DNA from: Clostridium gelidum
Lineage (GTDB): Bacteria > Bacillota > Clostridia > Clostridiales > Clostridiaceae
Length of the DNA: 64,000 nt
Assembly (NCBI RefSeq): GCF_019977655.1
Contig: NZ_AP024849.1
Span: forward strand, 1,459,001-1,523,000
Reading direction: 5' to 3'
Position 1 is the stretch's first letter. Every line of letters begins with the position of its first letter. The notes beneath the pieces are model-generated. The model ran no database searches and was not told where the DNA came from. It worked only from the letters and a program-made list of their open reading frames with translations. The position numbers were made by a program, and so were the translations under genes. Below are positions 44,094 through 54,195 of the stretch, piece by piece.

Positions 44094-45539
44094 ATGGATA
44101 TCTACAAAGATTTTAAATTCAAAGATGATGAAACACCAAAGTATGTTCAAATAGCTAATTTTATAAAAGATTTAATTGATAAAAGAAAAATAAAAGAGGG
44201 CGATAAGCTTGAAACCATAAGAGAATTGTCGAAAAAATTAGGGGTAAATAATGTTACAATAGTTAGTGCTTATAATAAGCTTAAAGCAGAAGGATATGCA
44301 TATCAAAAGGTTGGAAGCGGAAGTTATGCTAAGAGAAAAGAGGTGGCCTCAAACTTTAGGCGAGAATATTCAAATACTTTAAAGAAATTGTCTATGGAAG
44401 ATTTAACAGATGTAGTGGATTTTACAGGAGAGACTTCTAAAGAAGTATTATTTCCTATAAATGATTTAAAACATATAATAAATGAAGTTTTAGAAAGAGA
44501 TGGTGCCAATGCATTGTTTTCGGATAATAGGAATGGATACACAAATCTCATAGATACAATAAACAAAGCATTTTGGGATTATAAATTAAATAATGAAGAT
44601 ATACTAATTGTATCAGGAGCTCAACAAGGAATTGACATAGTTTCAAAGGGGATATTAAATATAAATGATAATATAATAGTTGAAAAGCCAACTTATGTTG
44701 GAGCATTATCAGTTTTTAAATGGAGGAAGGTTAATTTATTTGAAATGCCAATTGAAGACGATGGAATAAATTTAGATAAATTTGAAAAAATACTTCAAAA
44801 AAATGAAATAAAATGCTTTTATACAATGAGCTATTTTCAAAATCCAACAGGAATAAGCTATAGTCTAGAAAAGAAAAAAAGAATTTTAGACCTTGCAGAA
44901 ATTTATGATTTTTACATAATTGAAGATGATTATTTATCAGAACTTATATACGAAAGTTCCTTAGAATATATACCATTTAAATTGCTTGATAAAAATGATA
45001 GAGTTATTTATATAAAAAGTTTCTCGAAAATATTTCTTCCAGGAATAAGATTGGGATATTTAATAGCTCCAACAATATTTAGAGAAACACTTCAAAATTC
45101 AAAACATAACACAGACATAACAACTTCTAGTTTAATGCAAAGAGCACTGGAATTATATATTTCAGATAATAAGTGGAAGAAAAATATAAAAAATTTGAAT
45201 GATGAATATATAAAAAGATATACACTTATGAAAAGCCTGTTAGACAAAGAATTTAAAGATATATTAACATATATAGATCCAAAGGGAGGGTTAAATTTTT
45301 ATTTGACTTTAAACGAAGATTTTAGGGTTAATACAAGGGAGCTTTTTATACGACTTAGGAAAAAAGATGTATATATTACTCCTGGTGCTATGTTTTTCAC
45401 ATCACAAAACGATGGACAAGATTCATTTAGACTAGCTTTTTATCAAACAGATAAGAAAAAAATTAAAAAGGGCATGAAAATACTTAAAGAAGAACTAATT
45501 TCTGCAAAGCTTTATAATGAATCTAAATTAGATAATTAA
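44094..45539 (+). CDS. MocR/GntR-type regulator with aminotransferase domain
   Basis: A 481-residue protein. Residues 1-75 are a GntR winged helix (KYVQIANFIKDLIDKRKIKEGDKLETIRELSKKLGVNNVTIVSAY has the usual layout, here over two helices). Residues 110-470 are a fold-type I aminotransferase domain with the PLP lysine in YIKSFSKIFLPGIRLGY and FQNPTGISYS. Such regulators sense amino acids or pyridoxal phosphate and often control a divergent or adjacent gene. The target is not evident here. GGGGG precedes the ATG region. Confidence 0.9.
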   Translation: MDIYKDFKFKDDETPKYVQIANFIKDLIDKRKIKEGDKLETIRELSKKLGVNNVTIVSAYNKLKAEGYAYQKVGSGSYAKRKEVASNFRREYSNTLKKLSMEDLTDVVDFTGETSKEVLFPINDLKHIINEVLERDGANALFSDNRNGYTNLIDTINKAFWDYKLNNEDILIVSGAQQGIDIVSKGILNINDNIIVEKPTYVGALSVFKWRKVNLFEMPIEDDGINLDKFEKILQKNEIKCFYTMSYFQNPTGISYSLEKKKRILDLAEIYDFYIIEDDYLSELIYESSLEYIPFKLLDKNDRVIYIKSFSKIFLPGIRLGYLIAPTIFRETLQNSKHNTDITTSSLMQRALELYISDNKWKKNIKNLNDEYIKRYTLMKSLLDKEFKDILTYIDPKGGLNFYLTLNEDFRVNTRELFIRLRKKDVYITPGAMFFTSQNDGQDSFRLAFYQTDKKKIKKGMKILKEELISAKLYNESKLDN

Positions 45540-45587
45540 TGAATAAACTGATGGTTAATCCAATATTATTTAATATACACACATATA

Positions 45588-45676
45588 TAAAAGGTGCGAA
45601 GCACAACCAAGATCATTTCACATATAAAAAGAGTGCGAAGCACAATTAGGAACTTATTAAGCACAACCAAGAACTT
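45588..45676 (+). repeat. Short direct repeats before the YigZ gene
   Basis: GTGCGAAGCACAA occurs twice (near 45594 and 45631), and AAGCACAACCAAGA(T/A)C-type units occur twice (near 45600 and 45659). GTGCGAAGCAC is a small palindrome. Function unknown. Confidence 0.5.
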
Positions 45677-45728
45677 AAAATTTTGTATTGTGACTGTACA
45701 TTGCAAATTGGAAAGGGGTTAGATATAT

Positions 45729-46379
45729 ATGTCTTACATTACAATAAGAAATTTTGGTGAAGATAGATTTGAAGAAAAAAAATCAGAATTTATTGGATAT
45801 GCAAAAAGAGTTGAAAATGAAGATGAAGCTAAAGCTTTTATAACTGAAATAAAAAGCATGCATAAACAAGCTAGACATAATTGCTCAGCTTATATTATCG
45901 GAAGTAATATGAATATTCAAAGATATTCTGATGATGGTGAGCCACAAGGAACAGCAGGAATTCCTATTCTTGAAGTAATGAAAAAAAGTAGAATAACAGA
46001 TTGTGCAGTTGTTGTTACTAGATATTTTGGTGGAATACTTTTAGGGACTGGGGGATTAACTAGAGCATATACAAAAGGGGCAAGTATTGCTATAAAAGCT
46101 GCTGGGATTATAGAAAAAGTTGAGGGATTAAAATTAAGCTTTGAAATAGAATATGATTTACTTGGAAAGATTCAATATATATGTGGTCAAAATTTTTATC
46201 ATATAGAAGACTCAGAATATAGTGATAAGGTAATAGTCCATATATTATCAGAAAAAGCAATTGCAGAAAACATAGAAAATGAAATTGTAGAGGCGACTAG
46301 TGGTAAAGTAATAGTTCGTAAAAGTGAAGAGGGAATTTACTTTAAAGAAGGAAATAGACTTTATCAACAGTTAACATAG
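45729..46379 (+). CDS. YigZ/IMPACT family protein
   Basis: A 216-residue protein of the YigZ (UPF0029, IMPACT) family. The signature is RYSDDGEPQGTAGIPILEV and VVVTRYFGGILLGTGGLTRAY, followed by a C-terminal ferredoxin-like domain. Eukaryotic IMPACT affects translation control; the bacterial role is unknown. GGAAAGGGG precedes the ATG. Confidence 0.93.
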   Translation: MSYITIRNFGEDRFEEKKSEFIGYAKRVENEDEAKAFITEIKSMHKQARHNCSAYIIGSNMNIQRYSDDGEPQGTAGIPILEVMKKSRITDCAVVVTRYFGGILLGTGGLTRAYTKGASIAIKAAGIIEKVEGLKLSFEIEYDLLGKIQYICGQNFYHIEDSEYSDKVIVHILSEKAIAENIENEIVEATSGKVIVRKSEEGIYFKEGNRLYQQLT

Positions 46380-46411
46380 GAATTAATAGTATAAAGGAGT
46401 TTTATTAATAA

Positions 46412-46440
46412 TTGTGAATTTATGCAAAGTATGGTATAAT
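46412..46440 (+). promoter_or_regulatory. Predicted sigma-A promoter of yebC
   Basis: TTGTGA at 46412-46417 and TATAAT at 46435-46440 are 17 bases apart, with an extended -10 (TGGTATAAT). The leader to the yebC start is about 140 bases. Confidence 0.7.
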
Positions 46441-46587
46441 TTTTGTTGAATTTTGTATTTAAAATAAATCAAATAAAATATATGTTGTAATAAAAATCTG
46501 CATAAATACATATTCTTTAATTTATACTCAAGCGGATTTATTATTACAAAATTATGAATTTTAAATTAAAGTAAGGAGGAAAAACAA

Positions 46588-47328
46588 ATGTCAGGACACT
46601 CAAAATGGCATAACATTCAAGCAAAAAAAGGTAAGACAGATGCAAAAAGAGGTAAAATTTTTACTAAACTAGGTAAAGAAATCATTGTAGCTGCTAAAAA
46701 TGGTGGACCTAGCCCCGATACAAATGCAAGACTTAGAGATGCAATCGCTAAAGCAAAGGCTGAAAATATGCCGAATGATACTATAGCAAAAGCAATTAAA
46801 AAAGCTTCTGGTGAGTTATCATCAGTTAATTATGAAAATATAGTTTATGAAGGTTATGGTCCTAGTGGAGTGGCTGTAATAGTTGATACTCTTACTGATA
46901 ATAAAAATAGATCAGCAGGAAATGTAAGAAGTGCCTTTACTAAAGGTGGAGGGAATATGGGAACTGCCGGATGTGTAGGATTCATGTTCCAAGAAAAAGG
47001 AGAAATCATCATTTTAAAAGAAGATAAAGATGAAGACGAAATAATGATGATAGCCTTAGATGCTGGTGCAGAAGATTTCTCATCAGATGAAGAAGAAGTA
47101 TTTGTAGTAACTACAACTCCAGAAGACTTCGGACAGGTGAGAGAAGCGTTGGAAGCAGCAGGAATTGAATTTTTAGAAGCATCTGTAAAAATGATTCCAG
47201 ATACATATACTGAAATTGGTCAAGATGATGCTAAGAAATTCCAAAAGATGCTAGATTTACTTGAGGATGATGATGATGTTCAAGACGTTTATCATAATGC
47301 TGAATTTCCTGAAGGATGGTATGAATAG
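46588..47328 (+). CDS. YebC/PmpR family protein
   Basis: A 246-residue protein with the family start SGHSKWHNIQAKKGKTDAKR, then GYGPSGVAVIVDTLTDNKNR and TYTEI...KKFQKMLDLLEDDDDVQDVYHN. Members have been described as transcription regulators and, more recently, as factors helping ribosomes at proline-rich stretches. AGGAGG precedes the ATG. Single-gene unit. Confidence 0.95.
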   Translation: MSGHSKWHNIQAKKGKTDAKRGKIFTKLGKEIIVAAKNGGPSPDTNARLRDAIAKAKAENMPNDTIAKAIKKASGELSSVNYENIVYEGYGPSGVAVIVDTLTDNKNRSAGNVRSAFTKGGGNMGTAGCVGFMFQEKGEIIILKEDKDEDEIMMIALDAGAEDFSSDEEEVFVVTTTPEDFGQVREALEAAGIEFLEASVKMIPDTYTEIGQDDAKKFQKMLDLLEDDDDVQDVYHNAEFPEGWYE

Positions 47329-47440
47329 GACTGGAACCGTTGATATAACTGGATTTAATTTGATGGGGATAATTGTAAAAATGAATATTGATTATGATAT
47401 GCGTCATTTTAGTAAAATAGATTGATGTATGTAATATTTT

Positions 47441-47482
47441 GAGAACCATTTTCTATCTTAAAAGATAGGAGATGGTTTTATA
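47441..47482 (+). terminator. Terminator downstream of yebC
   Basis: AACCATTTTCTATCTT and AAGATAGGAGATGGTT pair with two G-T pairs and are followed by TTATA. It begins about 113 bases after the yebC stop. Confidence 0.8.
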
Positions 47483-47490
47483 AATAACGA

Positions 47491-47528
47491 AAGAAGACTA
47501 AGTATTAGGAACTTAGTCTTCTTTTATG
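47491..47528 (+). terminator. Second terminator downstream of yebC
   Basis: AGAAGACTAAGT and ACTTAGTCTTCT form a perfect 12-bp stem and are followed by TTTATG. The region from here to 48530 is AT-rich with only a hairpin at 47936-47968 (AGGATAACT/AGTTATCCT) and no supported gene. Confidence 0.85.
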
Positions 47529-48532
47529 TTATATAAAATAATTAAAAATAAAATCACTATTTGAAGATATGTTGTTAAGTGTTTTTAAACAATATTATAT
47601 AAATAATTCTTTTTGATAAATGACAATATGGTTGTCCAAATTTTGAGATAAGGCAACTATGAACTTATTAGTAGGACAAAAACTAAATAATAAGAGATTT
47701 AATAAAGATTTTCTTAGAAATATTTTACGTTTTAGTCTTAATAATTTGAAATTATTTATAATAGCACCTCTTTTTTACTTAATTATGATTATATGTAAGC
47801 AAATTATAATACATACAAGTAGTATTTAGCAAAATGAATCGTAATACAAATAGTATTGTTTGGTGACATAATATTGCAAGTAATGTTGATTACTGACACA
47901 GATTCCGTGGATTATATTTTTTAATAGCATAAAAAAGGATAACTCATTACAATGTAACAAGTTATCCTGAATACTGGTTAATATTTTATTATTATTAGGG
48001 GAAATAATAATGTTTAACTACTTTACAATTACTATTATAAGATTATAGTATGTCAGTGTTGTGGCAAATTTATTAACTTAATCTTAAGAAATTATAAATA
48101 ATTTAGTTAGGCTAGGGAGCAAAATAAAAACTCCTATCCTATTTTTTTCGCTTTTTAATAAATTAATAGAAATAAAAAGGATTAGAATTTCATAAAATGG
48201 CTTATTTACTAGGTTTGAAAAAATCAGATAATAAATTGAACCCAATAAAACTAATTTCGCACTAAGAAAATACTTATAATAATGGCTTATAAGCATAAAA
48301 TATTCATGAATGCTCTAAAAAGTTTAATAAATTAATATAAAAAGAAAGTGTAATTCAGAAACAACTAAAATCTTCTCAAGTAGCTCTATTACTAGTGTTT
48401 AGAAGTGCTAGTGAATTAACTTTTAATTTTTAATATATCTTATTAAATTCATAGGTATATGTGTGATACCACTAGATAAGGCGATTTTTAAGGTTTTAAT
48501 AAATAAAAATTTAAACGTAGAATTAAATAATA

Positions 48533-48560
48533 TTGACATATTTAGAAAATGGGTGATACT
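48533..48560 (+). promoter_or_regulatory. Predicted promoter upstream of pilT
   Basis: TTGACA at 48533-48538 is followed after 16 bases by GATACT at 48555-48560. It lies 70 bases before the pilT start. Confidence 0.5.
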
Positions 48561-48630
48561 TTAAATATAGATTGCATATTTTCATGAAATATACTTTCAA
48601 TTATTTTTAGAAATTAAAAGGGGAGAAATT

Positions 48631-49668
48631 ATGGCAAAGATAGATAAATTATTAGATAATATGGATATACAACGTGCATCAGATATTCACATAACTTCAG
48701 GACTAACTCCAATGGTAAGAATTGATGGAAGACTAATAAGAGCAAACGATGATGTTATTGATCATGAAGTAGTTGGGGAATACATTAAGGACTTAGTACC
48801 AGAAAAGTTTGAAGAATTCTTAGAAAAAGGGGAGATAGATTTTAAGTATAATAGAAAAGGAATTTGTAATTTTAGAGTTAATGCTTATAAATGTAGAGAA
48901 AGTTATTCTATATGTATGAGGGTAATTAAAGAAGGAATACCAAAACTTAAAGATTTATCAACTGCTCCTGCTTTAAAAGCTTTTACAGAATTAAAAGATG
49001 GATTAGTTTTAGTTACAGGTCCAACAGGTTCAGGTAAAAGTACAACCCTTGCTGCTATGATAAATGAAATAAATAACACTAAAGAAAAACATATAATAAC
49101 TTTAGAAGAGCCAATAGAATATATATATGAAACTAAAAAATCTATGGTGAATCAAAGAGAAATTGGACAAGATACTAGAAGTTATGCAATGGCATTAAAA
49201 GCAGCGCTTAGACAAGATCCAGATGTTATACTAGTAGGAGAAATGAGAGATCCTGAAACAATAGAAATAGCTTTAAGAGCAGCACAAACAGGGCATTTAG
49301 TTTTTTCTACTCTGCACAATATGGGGGCTGCAAATAGTATATATAGAATTGTAAATTCTTTTGAATCTGGTCATCAAAATGAGGTTAAAATTCAATTATC
49401 ATCACTACTTAGAGGTGTTGTTTCTCAAGTTTTATTACCAAATGCTTCAGGTACAGGGAGATCAGCTGCAATGGAAATCATGGTATGTACATCAAGTATA
49501 AAAAATTTAATTAGAGAAGGAAATTTTGAACAAATAAATAGCTTCATTCAAATGGGATCTAAATTTGGAATGCAAACTATGGAAATGGATTTGAAGAGAT
49601 TAATTAATAGTAATATAATATCAAGAGAAGAATATGAAAGATGGGTAATAAATAATAAAACAAATTAG
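48631..49668 (+). CDS. pilT: Type IV pilus retraction ATPase
   Basis: A 345-residue PilT that powers pilus disassembly for twitching motility. It has Walker A (GPTGSGKST), the aspartate box (LEEPIEY), Walker B (DVILVGEMRD) and the histidine box (TGHLVFSTLHN). The length is typical of PilT rather than PilB. GGGGAG precedes the ATG. It is separated from pilD by a terminator, so it may be expressed apart from the rest of the pilus locus. Confidence 0.95.
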   Translation: MAKIDKLLDNMDIQRASDIHITSGLTPMVRIDGRLIRANDDVIDHEVVGEYIKDLVPEKFEEFLEKGEIDFKYNRKGICNFRVNAYKCRESYSICMRVIKEGIPKLKDLSTAPALKAFTELKDGLVLVTGPTGSGKSTTLAAMINEINNTKEKHIITLEEPIEYIYETKKSMVNQREIGQDTRSYAMALKAALRQDPDVILVGEMRDPETIEIALRAAQTGHLVFSTLHNMGAANSIYRIVNSFESGHQNEVKIQLSSLLRGVVSQVLLPNASGTGRSAAMEIMVCTSSIKNLIREGNFEQINSFIQMGSKFGMQTMEMDLKRLINSNIISREEYERWVINNKTN

Positions 49669-49895
49669 TGAATATTTTCAATGAGGTGATTTTATATAGT
49701 TTGGTAAATGATCACTAATAAAATGGGTTGATTTAGAAAAAAGTAGAAAAAAGTATAAAAAAGTATAAATAAGTATGGACTAATACAAAGAAAATATGGT
49801 ATGATATGCCTAAATAAATTAACGAATTTTATTATAGGAAAACGAAGAGTCATATATTTTAATTGGGCACTTTATATATGATGAGTTATTAGTGC

Positions 49896-49931
49896 AACCG
49901 ACCTTTATGTTTATAGAGGTCGGTTTTTTTA
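49896..49931 (+). terminator. Terminator between pilT and pilD
   Basis: AACCGACCT and AGGTCGGTT pair with a loop of about 12 bases and lead into TTTTTTATT. Before it, near 49737-49778, the unit AAAAAGTATA is repeated several times. The gap holds nothing else clear. Confidence 0.88.
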
Positions 49932-50127
49932 TTATATAAAAGAAAATAATTCTCAGTAAAAAACAATAAATAAGCAATGTATCTATTTTTACATCGCAAA
50001 GTATTAAGCGAATTGGTTAGAATCATTAAAGAATACACTTGTAATTAGATACATAAAAGTATATAATTGGCAATAAATATATGTAAAAGATTACAGAATA
50101 TAACTTAGAATTTAAGAAGGTGATAAA

Positions 50128-50880
50128 TTGGATTATGGATTAATAACTGTCTTAGGATTAGTTATAGGCAGTTTTTTAAATGTATGCATTTATAGAATTC
50201 CTGTTGAAGAATCAATTGCGTTTCCACCATCACATTGTGGAAAATGTCAACATAACTTAAGTCCGGTAGACTTAGTACCTGTATTTAGTTACATTTTTCT
50301 TGGAGGAAGATGTAAATATTGTAAAGAAAAAATTTCTTTACGGTATCCTCTTATAGAAATTTTAAATGCATTATTATATTTAATTATATATTTAAAATTT
50401 GGACTAGTTTTAATTACATTAAAATATTGCATATTAGCATCACTTTTAATTGTTATTGGTATGATAGATTATGATACTCAATTTGTTTTTACAAGTACTA
50501 CGATTTTGGGTGGAATAATAGCAGTAACATTTATAATAATTCAAGCTATTATTTATAAAAGTGGAACTATTGATTTTATTTCAGGTGGAGCAATAGGCTT
50601 TGGAATTATAGGGTTAATAGTATTTTTGACCAAAGGAATGGGCGAGGGTGATATTGAAATCGCTACTGTTTGTGGATTGTTTTTAGGCGTTAAAGGAATT
50701 CTACTAGGACTGTTTTTAGCAATTATATTAGGTGGAATAGTAGGAATAATTATTTTAGCTTTAAAATTAAAAAAGGCAAAAGAAAAAATAGCATTTGGAC
50801 CATGTATAGCAATTGGAAGTTTAATTTCTATGTTATGGGGAGTTGAAATATTAAAGTTGTATTGGAACTTATTGGTTTGA
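50128..50880 (+). CDS. pilD: Prepilin peptidase
   Basis: A 250-residue membrane protease (family A24) that cuts the leader of prepilins after glycine and methylates the new N-terminus. Two CxxC pairs (CGKC and CKYC) form the cytoplasmic zinc site. The catalytic aspartates are in GMIDYDTQ and GMGEGDIE. About seven or eight membrane segments follow. The start is TTG, with AAGGTGA before it. It should process the four pilin-type proteins encoded downstream. Confidence 0.95.
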   Translation: MDYGLITVLGLVIGSFLNVCIYRIPVEESIAFPPSHCGKCQHNLSPVDLVPVFSYIFLGGRCKYCKEKISLRYPLIEILNALLYLIIYLKFGLVLITLKYCILASLLIVIGMIDYDTQFVFTSTTILGGIIAVTFIIIQAIIYKSGTIDFISGGAIGFGIIGLIVFLTKGMGEGDIEIATVCGLFLGVKGILLGLFLAIILGGIVGIIILALKLKKAKEKIAFGPCIAIGSLISMLWGVEILKLYWNLLV

Positions 50881-50986
50881 ATTATGATAAGTATACATGA
50901 TTTTAACATATATATACTTGATTGATTTGAAATAAGAATTTAAACTATTATCATATATAAGTTTCAATAATGATTTTACAATTAGG

Positions 50987-51040
50987 AATTCTAAAATTCT
51001 AAAGAATTTTAGAACTTAAGAATTTTAGAATTTTAGAATT
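50987..51040 (+). repeat. Long AT-rich palindrome upstream of pilB
   Basis: AATTCTAAAATTCTAAA at 50987 is complementary to the end at 51040 (TTTAGAATTTTAGAATT), and inner units pair again. No T run follows, so it is not a standard terminator. The position 137 bases before pilB suggests a control hairpin. Confidence 0.6.
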
Positions 51041-51177
51041 TGCTTGTAAAATGCGGGTTAAGAGATAGGTGAAAACTTTATTGCAACATATAATAGATAT
51101 AAATATATATTTATGTAGAATTAAGTATATGGTGTAGGATATACAATTGGCAGAGAAAAAGGAAGGTGAGACTTATA

Positions 51178-52863
51178 ATGGCAACTGAAAAAAGAAGATT
51201 AGGCAACATTCTAGTAAATGCAGGAAAAATTACTGGATATCAATTACAAGAAGCATTAAAGTCTCAAAAGGCACTTAATAAAAAACTTGGAGAAATACTA
51301 GTCGATAGTAAAATAATAACTGAAGATGAAATAATAGAGTCTATAGAGCAACAAACAGGAATTAAAAAAATAGATTTAAATACAATAAATTTTGATAAAA
51401 AGGCAATAAGTATTATTCCTAAAAATTTATGCGATAAATATACATTAATACCTTTTGGCTTTGAACATAATAAAATTAAAGTTACACTTTCAGATCCTTT
51501 AAATATTTATGCAATAGATGATGTTGCAATATCTACAGGATTTGAAATAGAATCATATATTTCTAAAAAAGATGATATTAAAAAATTTGTGGGTATATAT
51601 TATAGTAGTCAGCAAGTTAGCATTGCAGCGAAACAGCTTTCCAAGGAAAGTTCTGAATCTAAAAATTCGAAAATAAATGTGGAAGATATGGATAATGTTA
51701 AGAATGCACCAGTTGTTAAAATGGTGGATTACTTATTTAAAAACTCAATAGAAATGAAGGCATCAGATATTCATATAGAACCATTTGAAAATGAAATAAA
51801 AATAAGATATAGAATAGATGGTAAATTACAAACAGTTAATATTATTAATATAGAAAGTCTAGGACCATTAGTAACTAGAATAAAGATACTCGCAGGATTA
51901 AACATTGCAGAAAAAAGAATACCTCAAGATGGGAGAATAATGGTTACAGTAGATGGAAAAAATGTGGATCTTAGAATTTCAATACTTCCAGTAGTTAATG
52001 GTGAGAAAATAGTTATAAGAATTCTGAATACTTCTGGTGGCAATATAGGTAGAGAAAAATGGGGGATGAGTAAAGAAAATCTTCAAATGGTAGATAGAAT
52101 CATCTCAAATCCCCATGGAATAGTTTTAGTTACAGGACCTACAGGAAGTGGAAAATCTACAACTTTATATACACTTTTAAGTGAACTAAATAATGATAAA
52201 GTAAATATAATTACAGTTGAAGATCCGGTGGAATATACATTAAATGGAGTAAATCAAGTTAGTGTAAATAATAAGGCTGGATTAACCTTTGCAAGTGGTC
52301 TTAGAAGTATATTACGACAAGATCCTGATATAATCATGATTGGTGAAATTAGAGATAATGAAACAGCTGAAATTGCAACAAAAGCAGCTATAACAGGTCA
52401 TTTAGTATTAAGTACTCTTCATACTAATGATGCGCCATCTTCCATAATAAGACTTGTAGATATGGGAATAAAACCATATTTAGTTGCTACTTCAGTAGTT
52501 GGAATAATAGCACAAAGACTAGTTAGAAAAATATGCAATAATTGTAAAGAACCTTATGACGCTACTGAATATGAAAAAGAAATACTTGGAGCAGATAAGG
52601 ACAAGCAATTAAACTTATATAAGGGTAATGGATGTGGATATTGTAACCATACAGGATACGTGGGAAGAATTGGTATATATGAAGTTATGGAAATAACAAG
52701 AAAACACAGAGAAGCTATAAATTTAGGTGAAAGTTCAGATGTACTTAGAGATATATCAGTGAAAAATGGGATGACTACTTTAGGTATGGAATGTAAAAAA
52801 GTTGTAATTGATGGAATAACAACGATGTCAGAACTTGCAACAATAACTATGACGAAGGAATAA
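51178..52863 (+). CDS. pilB: Type IV pilus assembly ATPase with MshEN domain
   Basis: A protein of about 561 residues that powers pilus extension. Residues 7-30 match the MshEN motif RLGxxLVxxGxITxxQLxxALxxQ, and residues 37-59 match its second half; this domain binds c-di-GMP in relatives, including a Clostridium perfringens PilB. The ATPase has Walker A (GPTGSGKST), LRQDPDIIMIGEIRD and TGHLVLSTLHTNDAP, and a four-cysteine zinc site (CNNCKE and CGYC). ATG 51178 follows GGAAGGTGAG; the frame opens at GTG 51166. Confidence 0.95.
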   Translation: MATEKRRLGNILVNAGKITGYQLQEALKSQKALNKKLGEILVDSKIITEDEIIESIEQQTGIKKIDLNTINFDKKAISIIPKNLCDKYTLIPFGFEHNKIKVTLSDPLNIYAIDDVAISTGFEIESYISKKDDIKKFVGIYYSSQQVSIAAKQLSKESSESKNSKINVEDMDNVKNAPVVKMVDYLFKNSIEMKASDIHIEPFENEIKIRYRIDGKLQTVNIINIESLGPLVTRIKILAGLNIAEKRIPQDGRIMVTVDGKNVDLRISILPVVNGEKIVIRILNTSGGNIGREKWGMSKENLQMVDRIISNPHGIVLVTGPTGSGKSTTLYTLLSELNNDKVNIITVEDPVEYTLNGVNQVSVNNKAGLTFASGLRSILRQDPDIIMIGEIRDNETAEIATKAAITGHLVLSTLHTNDAPSSIIRLVDMGIKPYLVATSVVGIIAQRLVRKICNNCKEPYDATEYEKEILGADKDKQLNLYKGNGCGYCNHTGYVGRIGIYEVMEITRKHREAINLGESSDVLRDISVKNGMTTLGMECKKVVIDGITTMSELATITMTKE

Positions 52864-52912
52864 TATATACCATTATATATTAAATATTCTGATTTAGAGG
52901 GGGATAAATAAG

Positions 52913-54115
52913 TTGGCTAATTTTAAATATAGAGCAATGAACGCAGATGGAGAAAAAATTGAAGGAGCGCGTGAAGCAGACTCTAAAGGCGAGGTTATAG
53001 AATTTATATCTTCTAATGGATATTACCCTTTAATGGTAGAAGAAATAATTGAAAGTAGTAAAATTGAACTAAAATTTAATGAGAAAGTAAAACTTAAGGA
53101 TATTTCAATTTTTTGCAGGCAATTTTATACTATGTTAGATGCAGGGGTACCTATATTAACTTGCTTAAATATATTATCAAAACAAACTCAAAAGAAAATA
53201 TTGAAAGAAGCCTTAATAGAAATTGAACAAGATGTTGAAAAAGGTGGTATTTTATCTGAAGCTATGAAAAAGCAAAAAAAGATTTTTCCGGATCTTTTAG
53301 TTAGCTTAATAGAAGCAGGAGAAGCCAGTGGTACGTTAAATAGTATAATGCTAAGAATGTCATCACATTATGAAAAAGAAAACAAGACCAATAATAAGGT
53401 GAAAAATGCTATGATTTATCCAGTTATATTAAGTTTTGTAGCAGTAATAGCTGTTGTATTTATACTTGTTTATGTAATGCCAACCTTTAAAGGTATTTTT
53501 GAACAAAGTGGTACGGTATTACCATGGTCAACAAAACTTTTATTAGGAAGTGGAGATTTTTTAAAGGATAATTTTATAGTAATTATAGTTGCATTAATAG
53601 GAATTACTATTGGAGGTAAATATTATTTTAGTACAGAAAATGGATCAATTTTTTCAAGCAAGATGAAACTTAAGCTTCCAATAATAAAGAAATTCACTGA
53701 GATGGTTATAGTATCAAGATTTACAAGAACTTTATCTACACTATTAGCAAGTGGTCTGCCTCTAATAAAAGCTATTGATATTGTTTCTGGTGTTGTAGAA
53801 AATAAAATAGCAGAAAAAGCTTTATTACAGGTTAAAGAAAAAATATCTAAGGGAGAAGAACTAAATATTTCAATGAGAGCAACTGGAATTTTCCCGGAAA
53901 TGCTTTATTCAATGGTTAAAATAGGAGAAGAAACAGGATCAATAGATTCTATTCTAAGTAAAACAGCAGATTTCTACGATGAAGAGTTAGAAACAACGAT
54001 ACAAGCTACTGTTGCCTTAATGGAGCCACTTTTAATAGTAGTAATGGGACTTGTAATTGGATTTATAATAATGTCAGTAATGCTTCCAATGTATGATAGT
54101 TATACTCAAATATAA
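52913..54115 (+). CDS. pilC: Type IV pilus inner membrane platform protein
   Basis: A 400-residue PilC/GspF protein, with two homologous halves of cytoplasmic helices and about three membrane segments (near 170-195, 222-240 and 370-395). Typical blocks are FCRQFYTMLDAGVPILTCL, LIEAGEASGTL and the repeated MVKIGEETGSID. The TTG start follows AGAGGGGG. It should couple PilB to pilin insertion. Confidence 0.95.
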   Translation: MANFKYRAMNADGEKIEGAREADSKGEVIEFISSNGYYPLMVEEIIESSKIELKFNEKVKLKDISIFCRQFYTMLDAGVPILTCLNILSKQTQKKILKEALIEIEQDVEKGGILSEAMKKQKKIFPDLLVSLIEAGEASGTLNSIMLRMSSHYEKENKTNNKVKNAMIYPVILSFVAVIAVVFILVYVMPTFKGIFEQSGTVLPWSTKLLLGSGDFLKDNFIVIIVALIGITIGGKYYFSTENGSIFSSKMKLKLPIIKKFTEMVIVSRFTRTLSTLLASGLPLIKAIDIVSGVVENKIAEKALLQVKEKISKGEELNISMRATGIFPEMLYSMVKIGEETGSIDSILSKTADFYDEELETTIQATVALMEPLLIVVMGLVIGFIIMSVMLPMYDSYTQI

Positions 54116-54195
54116 TAAAAAGTTAATAATGCACAATGTGCGATCCAGAGTGCATTAAATATATAAAGTATATAAAAAAATAGGAGGGGTTCATA

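Noticed and set aside
48084..48296. A 70-residue minus-strand frame in the gap before pilT
   Set aside because: No ribosome binding site, composition biased by AT-rich DNA, and no family resemblance; random frames of this length are expected here.
49669..50127. A c-di-GMP riboswitch before pilD or pilT
   Set aside because: No GEMM-I or GEMM-II core motifs are visible in this gap or in 47529-48630; only a plain terminator is seen.
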